From NCBI GenBank assembly GCA_016858145.1, contig JAEHOE010000012.1, positions 682,001-746,000 of the forward strand: a DNA stretch of 64,000 nucleotides, read 5' to 3'. This stretch comes from Edaphochlamys debaryana. Lineage: Eukaryota > Chlorophyta > Chlorophyceae > Chlamydomonadales. Under the pieces are notes generated by a model that searched no databases, was not told the DNA's origin, and saw nothing but the letters and a program-made list of their open reading frames with translations. The position numbers were made by a program, and so were the translations under genes. Of this stretch, positions 10,301 to 22,011 are shown one piece after another; position 1 is the first letter of the stretch; each line of letters opens with the position of its first letter.

Positions 10301-13300
10301 CATGGGCAGTGGCACGCTGTCGTTCCGGCACCTCCGCATGAGCAACATGGGTTGGGCGGCCAACTACACGCCCGAAACGGCGCTGCAGAAGCTGCCCACG
10401 CCCTCGTACGTGCAGACCGGCATATGGCCCATTATGTTTGACAGGTGCGCGTGGCCGATCCCGGGCTTGTGCAAGGGCCGCGCTATGGTGCCGGGGCTGC
10501 AGCAGCGATCAATTGGGGATACCTGGAGTGGCCCCCCGAACTGTTTCTACCGCACTCAGGCCCGCTCTGAAACCGCCCGGTTTCCCGCTCAACCCCCACG
10601 TGCACAGGGGCGGCGGTGTGTCCCGCGTGTTCCTGAGCGACGTGATAATGGTGGTCTCTCCGCAAGAGGTGGCCATGCTGGTGGCCTGCTACAACTCGTA
10701 CGGCGTCAGCGCCGCGAAGCAGACCTCGCTGCCTCCCGGTCTGGACTCGGAGGACTGCGCCCTCCTGCTTCCCAAGGAGACGCAGGTGGGCGGCGCGACG
10801 GGTTGCAGAAGCGAGGGGCCTTCGGGCTTCAGCTCCCGCCGTTTCGTGTTTTAGGGACGGCTGCAAGCCGCACATGAGAGCTTGTAAGCCACTTGTGGAC
10901 ACGCGTTGGGAACGTGTGGCTCATTGCTTCACAGGTTCGCAACGTGAGCACCGACGGCACCGTCATGGGCATTGGGGCGATGCGTGTGGGGGCCTTTGAG
11001 GCGGACGACATGATCGTTGCGGCCGACCCCAAGCTGCCGCGGACGGACCTGGATGCCCTGATGCAGGGTACGCGCTGGGGAGGGGAGGGCATGGGCGGCC
11101 AGCGGCATGGGCGCGGGAATCTACCACGGCACGGTCCCTTGCATCATGTCCAGCGCTGGGCGGGGCGCGCGTTGCTGCTCGTGTGGCTTGTTGCGCGCCC
11201 GGCTAGCTGACTCGCCGCACCGCCTGTACGCAGACCTGTACCCGACCTCCCTGCCTCCGCCGCCGAGCGCCAGCAGCAGCGGCGGCGCCAACACCGCAGC
11301 CATCATCGGCGGCGCTGTGGGCGGCGCGGCGGCCTGCACCATCATTGTCGTTGCGCTCGTCGCTTACTACTACCGCCGCAACCGCCGCAAGGAGCAGGAG
11401 AAGCACCTGCGGGGGTTGCAGGCCAAGCAGGCACACCACCTGGAGGAGCTCAGCAAGACCAACCCGCTGGCGCAACTCATACTAGACCACCTAGCCGGGA
11501 AAGACACGGGCGTCACACAGCTCGTGGTCCAGAGCGGGGATGCCGGGATCACGGAGACTGGCAGCACGGGCAGCAACGGGGGCGCCGATGCGGCGGCGAT
11601 CGCGGCCGCGGATGCAGCGGCGATCAGCGCCGCGGGCGGAACTAGCAGCGGGAACGGCGGGGCCAACAGCGGCCTGAGGACTGGCGGCGGCGGCAACAGC
11701 GGCAGCCGGACGGGCGACACGGGAACAATAAAGCCGAGCGACGGAAGCCAGATCGAGGCTGGCGATGCAGCGGCAGCTGCCCCGGCGGCGGGCGTGACAC
11801 CCCCGCCAAAGTTGCAATACTCCTCCTCCATTCGCGAAACGCCCGTCAACATTCAGGCCTCAGACCTAGCAGAACTGTTCAAGCACCTCACCATCTTGGG
11901 TGTTGCCAACATGCCCGGAGACGACGCCAAAAACAACCGCGGCTCGCCAGCCCAGGGGTTCTCGCCCATCGTCCGGTCCGGCGACAGCGTCAGCACGCCG
12001 ACCGGGGCCGCGGGCGCGGGCGCTCCATCCATCTCTGGCATTGCGATGTTCACCAGTGCAGTGGCCAGGCTGCAGCGGAGGGTCAGCGCGCCGGGCGCTC
12101 GAGGCCGCGAGCGCAGCGCACCCACCTTCGCGGGGCTCCCCGAGCGTGCCTCTCGCCACCAGGACCGCATGGAGCGCTTTGCCGCCACCGGCCGCCGCGG
12201 CATCAGCATCAACGGCGTGGTGCCCCACGGCGGCTCCCTCAACCGCCAGGCAGTTGCCGCCGCCGCGGCGGAAGCAGTGGCGGCGGCCGCCGCCGCCGAG
12301 GCCGTGGCAGCTGCAGCTGCCGGCAGCGCTAGCGGAGGCAGCGGCGCCGCCGAGTCTCCGGAAGGGGGCCGCATCGGCAAGGGGGACGCAGGCGCTGGTG
12401 GCGCCGCCGCAGCCGGCGGAGGCGCAGCGGGTGCTGGCGGGGCCGGCGCGGGGGGCAGCGGCGGCGCCAGCCCTGACGATGCAGCGGCGCCCAAGGAGGC
12501 GGTTATTCCGGACGCGCTGCAGGACCAGCTGGCACAGAGCCCCGTGCTGGAGGAGCTTCTGAGGCTGAGCGTCGATCTGGCGAGCGAGGTGTGTGCGGGC
12601 ATGGGAAACGGTATAACAGCTCGTGTGGGCGTCACGTGCGAATGGGGGCTCCCGGGGTGGCAGGTCGTGCGAGCGTCTGTATGTAGGTTTTGATTGAGCT
12701 GACAAAGGTGTACGACATGTGCGTGCGCCGTACAGATCGACGACAATCAGCTCATCGTGACGGACGTCGTGGCCAGCGGCGGCTTCGGCACGGTCTACAA
12801 GGGCATGTGGCACAACCTGCCGGTGGCGGTCAAGATCGTGCTCTTCTCCACCGCCTCCGTCAACAGGCGGATAGCGCTGCAGGTGCGACCCGCGACTTCA
12901 GAAAACCTGAATCGGGCTGGCGCGGGCGACTAGCGCGCTAGCTGCTTCTGCCCGCTAGATCCTAGCCTACGATGACTCCTGCCTGCGTTCATGCTCCTGG
13001 CTGCCTAAGTCAAGATACTCATGCAACCGCGCTCTGGCACTATACGTGTCAACCGTGCAGGAAGCGGCGCTGTCCAAGTCCATCAGCCACCCCAACATCG
13101 TGGCCACGTACGCCGTGGACGCCAAGCCCATGGCGGTGCTGGGCCGCATCACGTCCAACCCCAGCGGCAGCGGCGCGCTGGGGACCGGCGTGAACAAGAG
13201 CAAAACTCTGGCGGAGATCCAGGTGCGGCCGCCAGCGCCTATGCGCGTGCGGGCAGCGACCAGGCTCACCGCACAGATTGTGCGCGCGCGGGAAGGCAGA

Positions 13301-16300
13301 GCTGACCAAATCTGCTCTTGCGCACCGTGGAGGGCGTATCGTTTGGTACACTGACCTCGCGTTTGCCTGTTGGCGTCCGGCGCGCAGGAGTGGCGGCTGT
13401 ACATCATCCAGGAGTTTGCGGACGGCGGGACGCTGCGCCGCGCACTGGACCGCGGCTCCTTCCACGACCAGCACACGGGCATACCGCGCATGGTGGGTGG
13501 TGGGGGCTGCAGCCTGGGGCCGCAGGCCGGCAGCATTGCTTTGGCTCGAAGCCTAGGAGCAAACAGACAGGTAGATCAGCGGCTCCTGCGTCTCAACCTC
13601 AACGGCACGCGAGTGCGTGGACGGGCCGCCAAACCTCATGTCCTCACGGCTCAACCTGAAGTCCTCACCGCACGCCGCGCACCGCAGGACATGCTGCTGG
13701 ACATCGCGCAGGGCGTGGCGGCGGCCCTGGCGCACCTGCACTCCAAAAACGTGGTGCACGGCGACCTCAACCCCAAGAACGTGCTGCTCAAGATCGTGCC
13801 CATGACGCCCGGCGGCATGGGCTCTAACCCGGGCTCGGGCTCGCTTCGGGGCGCCACGTCCGGGGCGGGCGGCAGCAAGGGGTGGGGCGGCAATGGCTCG
13901 GGCACCGTGCACCCGGCCAAGAGCGGCGGGGTGGCGTCGGGCCAGGCTGCGGCCGCCGTGGGAGCGGCGATTGCGGCCGGCAGCGCGCCCTTCGGCAACT
14001 ACCCCTTGGCTGGGCGCTGCGGCTTTGCCATCAAGGTGAAGTGGTCAGCGCTGTGTACGGCACTTACCGTGCATGGGTTAATTTAAGGTTTCACTTCGCG
14101 TGCGCCCTGCTGAGCTTGCTTGCTGCCCCGGCCCCCGCTCGCTGGCAAACCACAGGTGGCGGATTTTGGCCTGAGCGTCAAGATGGAGAACTCCCACATC
14201 AGCGGGCTCAGGCAGGGGACACCCTTCTACGCCGCGCCGGTGGGTGGCGACAGCGGGTGACGGCAGCCAAGGGGCTGGGACACGGTCGCTGCAAACCAAG
14301 CTAGGAGGTGCTGCGTTTGCATTTTGCTGCAGCATCTGTCACGACGGATACCTTTCAAACTCTGACTTTGTTGCCTGTGACACAATGCCCGCAGGAGCTC
14401 ACCACTTTGGGCATCTTCTCTCGGGCAGCCGACACGTACGCGTACGGCGTGCTCCTGTGGGAGCTGTACTGGGGCCGGCCGGTGCGTGGGCGTGGCGTGG
14501 CGCTATGTAGGACCGGGATCAGCAGGGGGTATCCGCCACACCGTCAGGGACACCGCCAGCTCGTCCTGCCCACACAGTCGCATGTCACGCTCACTCCTTG
14601 CCTCACAGAAGTGTGACTGCCCTGCTACTGACGGGCCCGTGCGCCTTGCCTACGGACCCCAGCTCAGAGCTGAGGGAGCCTCTTACCCTCCACCCCCACT
14701 CACATTCCTTGCTCCTGGATCCCTGCCGTACAGATCTGGGTGCCCGACGCGCGTGCCCCCGGCGGCTACGTGCAACACGCCGACTTCCCGCACCTTCCGC
14801 GCGACTGCCCGCCCGACTACGCCACTCTCATGGCAGACTGCTTGCAGCTCAACCACCTGCAGCGGCCCTGCTTCGAGGAGGTTCTGTTGAGGCTGCGGCT
14901 GATGGCTCCGAGCGCGGTACGTGGACAGGATTTCACGGGGTGAAGAGGCGCGCGGTCACGGGCAAGTGGGTTGTGTTCGGGTGGGTGAGTCGGCGGTGGT
15001 GCGGGAGGTGCTAGTCCGTGCGATGCGGTGGGTCCTTCGAAGATGGAACCGAGCGCTCTCCACCCTGCATTCCGCAGATCCTGAACTCGGGCAACCTGCC
15101 AAAGTCCGGTGGCGTCGGCGGCGTGGAGTCTGTCACCTCGGTCAGCATGCCCGGCCTGCCGGTGGCGCTGCACGGCGGCGGTGGCGGCTCGCCGTACCAC
15201 ACGGGCTCGCCGTACCACACAGGCCACGCAGGCCAGGCCCAGGCCCAGCCGCAAGGGCACGGCCAGGCGATGGCAGCGGCCGGGTCGGCCTACCAGCGTT
15301 ACTCGGGGAGCGGCATGGCAGGCGCCCAAGGGATGCAGCCGCCCATGGGGGTCAACGCGTCGACGGTTACTGCCGTACACTATAACCCAGGGTTTCAACA
15401 TCAGGCCATGCCGCCCATGCAGCAGCAGGGCTCCATGCAACCACAACAGCAACAGCAGCAACAGCAGCGGGCCCCTGGATATGCCGCTCACCAGACGCTA
15501 GCAGCGGGCGCTCCCATGGCGGCGGGAACGCAGGGCCGGCCCATGCAGCCGCCGCCTCCTGCAGCCCAGGGCGGCTACGGCCAAGGCTACGGGGGCGGGC
15601 AACCCAACTATCCACCCTACCCCCAACAGCACCAGCAGCAATACCAGCAACCATACCCGCAGCAGTACCAGCAGCCATACCAGCAGCAACATCAACAACA
15701 GCAGCAGCAGCAACCGCAGGTGAATTACGCACGGGGCAGCAGCGGAGGTAGCGGCACGCAGCCCACGGGCGGGTCCGGCGCGTCGGGCTACGTCTCCCCG
15801 CCGCCAGGCGGCACAGGAGCTAACGCTGCCGGCAGCGGAGGCGGTGGCGGCATCGGCAGGAGCGGGGTCCCCGAGTTCCACCGGGGTGGCTCGGCCCGCC
15901 ACTCTTCTCCCCACGCGTCCGGACTGCCCGCCGCTCGCAGCGCCTCAGCCACCGCCAACCCCACCGCCGTAGCCGCCGTGGCGGCGGCTGCCATGCATGC
16001 AGCCTCGGGTACGGGCACCAGCGGCTCTACCGGGGGGTCCACACGCGCGGCATCCGGCCAGGGCAAGCACCTCTCCCCGTTTGCGCCCGGCACACCTGCC
16101 ATGGAGGCGAGCGCGCTGCCGGCGCCCTCGCCGCCGCAGCTCGGGGCTGCAGGGGCGGACGCGAGCTCGATCAGCGGAGGCGTCCGCATCCCACCCGGGC
16201 CCGTGACGGGCCTGACGGAGGGCACGGATGGGGATGAGGAGGCGGTGTCTGCCAACTCCCTAATGGCCGTCGAGGTCTGCCCGTCTGCGCTCCACAACGC

Positions 16301-16913
16301 TGCTGCCCAGGCCCCAGACGACCCCATGGCGCTGTATCGACACGAGGCTAATGCGGTGGCGGCTGCCGCTGCCGCCGCCGCCGCTGCGCGCGGCAGCTTC
16401 GGCGGCGCGGTGGGCAGTACCGGCAGCACCGGCAGCGCGAGCGGCGGCGCGAGCGGCTCCGTCAGCGGCGGCGCGTACAACCAACCCACCTTCAGCCTCG
16501 ACCCAGATCGGGGCGGCGTCGGCGGCGGCGGCGCGGTCGCTGGCGGGCTCATGGCGGCGCTGTCGTCGCCGCTCAACGGCCATCCGGAGCGTGACCCTAG
16601 CGGTGGCTCTGGTGTGGGTGTTGGGGGTGCGTTCGGGCCCGCCCTGACGCTTCCCGCCGCAGCCGTCCCTGGCGGCGGCGGTGCAGCTGGGGCGGGGGCA
16701 GCAGGCGACGGGGACGATCTGGTTCACCTGCTGCAGATGTCCCCTGGGGCGGCTTCGGCCATGGCGGCGGCCGGGCCGGGGCCCTGGGGCGCGTCCAGCC
16801 CAGCGCCACCGCGGCTAAGCGCCGCACAGGTGCCGCCGCTGGCCGTGCCGGGACTGGCCGCAATCATCGAGGAGCCGGAGGATCACGACGATCTCACTCG
16901 CAGTCGTGCTTGA
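7302..16913 (+). CDS. Receptor-like TKL protein kinase with beta-helix-like ectodomain
   Basis: Nineteen exons: 7302-7692, 7842-8023, 8291-8398, 8502-8558, 8743-9161, 9322-9487, 9696-9866, 10047-10444, 10608-10785, 10935-11067, 11234-12588, 12736-12882, 13061-13222, 13388-13492, 13688-14035, 14156-14239, 14395-14481, 14734-14916 and 15078-16913. They sum to 2169 residues in one frame. Residues 1-37 form a signal peptide. Residues 38-750 contain NVTLDMARWP and NLTLDTSSWPG blocks typical of pectin-lyase-like volvocalean receptor ectodomains. A transmembrane helix lies at about 755-782, followed by YYYRRNRRKEQ. After a low-complexity linker, a kinase domain (1187-1558) shows ASGGFGTVYKG, VAVKIV (K1219), HGDLNPKN (D1350), DFG (D1443), AAPE and PDYATLMADCL, so it should be catalytically competent. 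The 611-residue tail is Gln/Gly/Ala/Ser-rich. Intron 1 needs a GC donor (CAG|GCAAGT) or an alternative GT donor at about 7706. The ligand is unknown. Confidence 0.88.
8074..8144 (-). pseudogene. tRNA-like element in intron 2 of the receptor kinase
   Basis: On the minus strand these 71 bases have a perfect 7-bp acceptor stem (GCGCTGG with CCAGCGC), a perfect T-arm (ACGGG, loop TTCGACC, CCCGT) containing the pol III B-box GGTTCGACCCC, and a possible short D-arm. The anticodon region instead folds as CTCGC-GCAA-GCGAG, a tetraloop, so no normal 7-base anticodon loop exists. It is therefore more likely a tRNA pseudogene or the head of a tRNA-derived SINE than a working tRNA. Confidence 0.5.
15412..15718 (+). 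repeat. CAG/CAA-rich poly-Gln tract in the kinase C-terminal tail
   Basis: Interrupted CAG and CAA codons encode two Gln-rich blocks, the second with repeated Gln-Gln-Tyr-Gln-Gln-Pro-Tyr units. The tract is in frame within the last exon. Mixed CAG/CAA codons suggest it is selected at protein level rather than being a pure expansion. Confidence 0.8.
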
Positions 16914-18022
16914 TACTGGGAAACCTGCTGAAGACAGGACTGGCCGGGGAAGGTGGGACTGGGCGGGGGTGTTGCGTGTAGCAGCGGGGCGCTGGCTGCG
17001 CTCACCACGGCGAGCGAGCTGGAGGCATGGGCGGGTGGAGGGCGGTTGGTTCTGCCGCGGAGGGCAGGAAGCAGACACAGCGCAGGTTCTGGTCAGAACA
17101 GTGATAGGTCAGGGGGTAGGTTGAGGGACCGTGGGCAAGATTGATTGCAAGTATTCGGGCGGGCGCTTGATCAATGAACGCGGGGCCGGGGATCAGTGAG
17201 AAGTGAGCAGCCTCGGCACCGGTGCAGTGCATGGCGAATGTGCTGTTGAAATACTGTTGCCGTGGTCTTCTGTCGACGTTCGGCTTTAGCGAGGCTGTGG
17301 TCGGAGGCAGTGCTCTGGAGGAATGGCCGGTGTGGCAGAAGCTGGGCTGGTTTGCGGGTTTAGCTAGGTATGCAAAACACTTGTGGGAGGCGGCGGTCGG
17401 TTGGTTGGTTTACGGTTTGCAGGGTGGAGTGATCACGTGGAACTGTACTGTCCGCCGCAAGGCGGGATGTGATTTACCTTAATGCGGGTCAGGGGCTTTG
17501 TCGTGTTAGGAGGCCGGTTGCAGCCTTGCAGGCGGCAGTTGGGGCAATGCGAGCCTGGTTTGCCGGCGGGCAGGAAGCAAGGACGCCGCAGGGGTGGGTT
17601 GAGGGCTGACGCACACGGGCGGGAGGGGCTGTGCGAGCGACCATGCTCGCAAGTTGCAGCTGTGATAACATTCTGCCGCATCTTTCCTTTCCATTCCTCG
17701 GTCCGTGATGGCGCCCAGCATCGCTGTGCTTCGAGGTTGCTCTGGTCAAGGGCAGCCTTGGGGCGTGTTGGTTGTGTGGGTAGCTTCCTCTGGTCGTTGC
17801 ATGTGTGCCCACTGGATACCAATCTGGTCCTCTTCTCCATCATTGGCACTGTCGGGTATCGGCCCACATGCGATTCCAACGCATAAGGTAGTGGGGTTGC
17901 GTGGATGGCGTCGTAGTCAGGCAACGCGTGACAGGATTGTGTGCACATGAGGGCATCCATGGCCGCACTGAAGGGCCAGGCCGCAAGGCTTGGAGGGATA
18001 CGGTCCGGGGAGAGGTGGTGTA
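16914..18022 (+). other. Receptor kinase 3' UTR, no further gene seen
   Basis: About 1.1 kb from the kinase stop to the first TGTAA. Open frames here lack codon-use support and splice structure. Nothing else is recognised. Confidence 0.5.
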
Positions 18023-18027
18023 TGTAA
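18023..18027 (+). terminator. TGTAA poly(A) signal, receptor kinase
   Basis: First TGTAA on the plus strand after the stop at 16913. Confidence 0.5.
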
Positions 18028-18227
18028 GAACCGAGCAGAAGCCGAGGAGACGTAGTCGCACCTATGGCGGCACCGGTTGTGAGCGCCCAGAGTGCACCAG
18101 GCGTTCCCCTCACGCCCGGCCGCAGCCTGGGCTGCGTGGCGGCGGTGATGGAGGCGGCGGCCGGGCCCGCCCTGGGCTTTGGGTAGTAATGTCTTGGTCC
18201 CTCCCCCACTTGGCCCCCGCCGGCATT

Positions 18228-18232
18228 TTACA
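18228..18232 (-). terminator. TGTAA poly(A) signal, HAD phosphatase
   Basis: TTACA on the plus strand is TGTAA on the minus strand, the first after the HAD stop at 19044. It implies a 3' UTR of about 0.8 kb. The two convergent genes would end about 200 bases apart. Confidence 0.45.
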
Positions 18233-19043
18233 CGCACACACGGCATTGCAGCCTGCAGCGCGGGACCGCGGCCATCGACACCACGAGTGGTCCGGGCTCA
18301 GCTAGGCCTCCAGTAAGGGCTGGCGCGCGCTCCAGCAGCAAGCCCACAGCGCCTACCGCTCTGTGTTGTGCAAGAAAGCCTCGTAGCTTGCGTGCTACGC
18401 GGGGGTTATGCCCATATTCCCATGTGGCAACAGCGAACGGCGACACGACCGGTCACACCTGCTGTTGTACGACGCGTCATGCTCACCACGTGCTAAGATC
18501 TGGCAAGAGCTACAAGTGGAGGACACACCCCCTCCCACTAGTGCGACCATCATCAGCGCATAGAAACCTGACGGCCCACTGTCTGCCGCCCACGCATCCC
18601 ACTTATGCCTGCTCGGCACGCCTCGCCCGGAAACCCAGGTTTGGGCTCATCCCCAGGCCGCCGTTCCCCAGGCAGGCTGCTCGCCCCCACGGGCTGCCTT
18701 TCCACCAGTCCTCAAGTCACCAGGGCCCAGTCAGGGGCGAGGACAGTGTCGCACCTCCCCAACCCAACTTCGACGCAAGGCCACCTCTCCAATGCTCCCG
18801 GTGCACGTCTCTCGTGGCCCCGCTTTGCCCCGCCGCTCACACTCACACACACGCTCAACCTCACCCGCGCCTACGCTTTTCTCGGCCTTCACACGAGCAG
18901 CCCTGAACACACGCGCTCAACACTCACGCAAGTCAACCCTCCCTCCCCCCTTTGGACCCCTTCACTAACTTACCCTCCACGCTCCCAAGCTCACCCTCCG
19001 CTGCTGCCCCGCTCGCCAAGTCGTCATGCCTGGTGTCCCCCGC
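18233..19043 (-). other. HAD phosphatase 3' UTR
   Basis: No second gene is visible. The stretch is C-rich on the plus strand, which is consistent with a long 3' UTR on the minus strand. Confidence 0.4.
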
Positions 19044-22011
19044 TCACGCTTGCACGCTCACTGTCGCCACACGCGGCTCCAACACGTACGCCCGTATGGC
19101 TGCCGCCACCCCGTCCTGGTCATTGGTCTCATCGAGGACCACGTCAGCAGCGGCCTTGGCCTGAGGTTGTTGAGGAGGGCAGGGCGACGGGATGGGCCAG
19201 GCACACAGCGTTAGCAGGGTTGTGAGGGATGGTGGGAGGTGGGGGGGCTGAGCATATCGCTACCGGTATGCTGCCGGCCGTCATCGCAGACGAGGCCGCG
19301 CCCTGGGGGTGGGACCCAATCCGGCCTATCGCCCACCCCTGAGCTTTGCATACCGTAGGGGGACGCACCTTTGGCCCCGCGTTGCCCATTGCGACTCCCA
19401 ACTGAGCGTGCGGGTCAGGGCGAGGGCGAGGGAGAGGCAGGGTAAGGGCAAAAGGACTGTCGGCATGGCGTTTGTGTCGACTCCACATAAGGCATGCAAC
19501 ATCATAAGGCCCCCTATCCTCCGACCGAGGCATGCATAGCACCACAGGGCACCCAGCCCTTCATCACAACATATGCCCGTCAGCTGCACCCCGCCCGGTG
19601 CACGCGGGCGCATTCCACCCACACTGCTCATCACGTTCACCCCACCACACCGGTCCAGCGCCCTCCCCACACGCCCCCTCTCAACTGCCTCCCCCTCCGC
19701 CCTCCGCCCTCTGCCCCCGCCCCTCCGCCCTCCCCTCCCCACCCACCCCCGCCAGCTGCAGCATCTCCACGTCGTTCTCTCCGTCCCCCAGCGCCATCAC
19801 GTGCTGCGGCTCCACGCCCAGGTGCGCCAGCAGCCACCTGAGGCCCTCGCCCTTGGACGCACCCAGGGGCTGAGGAGGGCGGGAAGGGAGGAAGGACAAG
19901 GGCGGGACGGGGGGAAGGCGTTGTGCTCTTGCAGGATGCGGGGAGAGGGCTACGTGCTGGGTTTGGCGAGAGGGTTTGGCGGGGGTTGGAGATGCGTACG
20001 CGCGTGTTGGGGCTCGGGAGGGTGGTCCCGACCAGCTAGCCGTTATACTGCCGGTGGGCTGGGGCCTGGACGCATGCATGCCCTCCGGGCCCCGGACCCC
20101 ACGCCCCCCGGCGCTCACCAGGACTTCGAGCATACCGGTGAGGGCCGTGGTGAGGGAGGCGCGGCCGCCCAGCAACGCCTCAGCGTGGGGGCGCAGAGCG
20201 TCGATCCTGGCGCGCACAAGTGGGGGCGGTTATCTTGCTCGGGTCCATGATGAGAGTACGGTACACGCTTGGGCAAATGCTGCAAGGCTTGCATTGCACT
20301 CACTTGGACTGGTCGGCCATGAAGATCATCTTGTGCATCTCCGTGACCCCGACCTGCCGCCGCATGTCGCCCACAGCTTCGGGCGGCGGCTCCTTGTAGA
20401 AGTTCAGGCGGTCCTGCAAAGCGCAATACAACAAAGTGCAAACGTAAGTGCAGCACGAAAGACAAAGCTAAGATGCCGGTGGCGAAAGTGGGGAGGGAAA
20501 CACGTGGTTGGGCCCACGGCCAGGCCGGGAAGGGAGATGAGCCCAGCCGGCGCTCAACCCGCGGTATGCGCTTCAGACGTGCCAGGCGTGTACATCATTG
20601 GCGGGACCCCACCGTGTGTGCGTCCGTAGCGGCGCAGAGGATGCGCTCCCCGCAGTAGGCCGTCAGCGTGACACCTGGGCGCAAGAGCGCGGACGGGAGA
20701 GGGGCGGGGTGGACTAGTCAGGATGACCACCGAGGAGTGATGCGACCCTGGCCTGCGTTGGTACCAGTGCCGGGCGCAACGATGCGCCCCTCCTCCTGGC
20801 CGGGGCGCGGCCTCACCCCTTCGGAGCCTGTACCCATAGGGTCCCTGCCGCCCTGCTACCACCCACCGGTATGCGTCCTGACCCCCGGCCCGTAACCCAC
20901 CCTCCCGCTCCGCCAGCTCGATGCAGTCGCGTGCCACGTCGTCAGGCAGGCGCTGGTCGTACAACCGCCGGCCCTCAGCGTCGTACACCAGCAGGCCCTG
21001 GGGTTGGGGGCCCAAGCCAACACCAGGTCTCAGGTCTCATGGAAAAGGGACGCCGTGGGTACACACGGCTGGAGGTAGGGCCGGGCTGGTCATGCACCGG
21101 AGGGACGCGCTGACATTGCTGACCCGATGATCCGAAGCTTCCTACAGATGATCAACGTCTCGAGCTCTCGGTGCCACATAAGAGGCCACAGACGCGACCC
21201 ACTCACGCTACCCTCCCAGCCCTGACCTCCCACGCCTGTCCGGTGGCCCAGCCCGAGGGCCTCGCCACGAGCCCGTCAGCGCCAAGCGGCCAGCCCGACC
21301 GGACCGGAGTGGACCAGGCCCAAGCCGAGCCGCTTGCCATGCTGGCATCGCCGAGCCGACGGCCCCTGGTCGGGCGGTGCCCCTGGCTACCTGCCGCTGA
21401 CCCACCTGCAGGAACACGCCGGGCGTGTCGAGGCCCAGGCGGGGCAGTACGTCCGCCACCCAGGGCCCGCGCGCCTTGCCCGTGGCGACCACCAGCTGTG
21501 CGTGGGGGTGTGGGGGTGTGGGGGTGTGGGGGTGTGGGGGAGTGGGGTTTGCGGGCGCAGGTTGAGGGGTACATGTTGGGGATTGAATGCAAGGGAAGAG
21601 GCGTTGTGAGGGGCGGGGGTTGGGTGGGGGCATGCGCATGGGCTCCCAGGCAAAGCTTGCTGCAAGTCCACACCAGCGCAAGTCAGACTCCGAAAGGGCT
21701 GACTGGAAAGAGGTTTCAGCATCAGCACGCTGGGGGCACGGTGACTGGGCCGTACGGGTGGAGCAGGCACGCGGAGGCGAGAGACTCACGGGCACACCCA
21801 GCTCCCGTGCCGCTTTCACCGCTTCCTCGACCCCCGCGGTCAGCTCCTGGCGGTGGTTCAGGAGCGTTCCATCGACGTCCGTGGCTATGAGCTTTATCAG
21901 CCCGGTCCCTCCGCTTGCAGAGTGCCCAACGGCATTCGGCGTGCGCAATGAGCGCCTGCAAGTGGTCGGTGCAGCGCCGCTCGCCCGCTGTGAGGCGCGA
22001 AAAGAACGCAT
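19044..22011 (-). CDS. HAD-superfamily Cof-type phosphatase, probable organelle-targeted
   Basis: Haloacid-dehalogenase hydrolase of the Cof/YidA group; members dephosphorylate small phospho-metabolites, and the substrate here is unknown. Nine exons, 21790-22011, 21406-21495, 20901-20997, 20613-20674, 20304-20413, 20119-20206, 19747-19869, 19369-19401 and 19044-19160, sum to 313 residues. All four HAD motifs are present: I, IATDVDGTLL (two catalytic Asp, residues 45 and 47); II, VVATGKARG; III, PLGASKGEGLR (Lys); IV, GDGENDVEM. The late family block LGVAMGNAGPK follows. Between motifs II and III lies the Cof-type cap (LLVYDAEGRRLYDQRLP). Residues 1-37 are Arg/Ser/Ala-rich without acids before the core, resembling a chloroplast or mitochondrial transit peptide. 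The first intron has a very regular G-rich (plus strand) repeat. Confidence 0.9.
21501..21548. repeat. Short tandem repeat of a G-rich octamer in HAD intron 1
   Basis: The plus strand repeats a GTGGGGGT-like unit about five times directly before the acceptor of exon 2. On the transcribed RNA it is a C/A-rich polypyrimidine tract. The opposite DNA strand could form a G-quadruplex. Confidence 0.8.

Noticed and set aside
11853..12813. Long minus-strand frames opposite receptor kinase exon 11
   Set aside because: They mirror the Ala/Gly-rich linker on the plus strand. GC-rich low-complexity coding DNA opens all frames.
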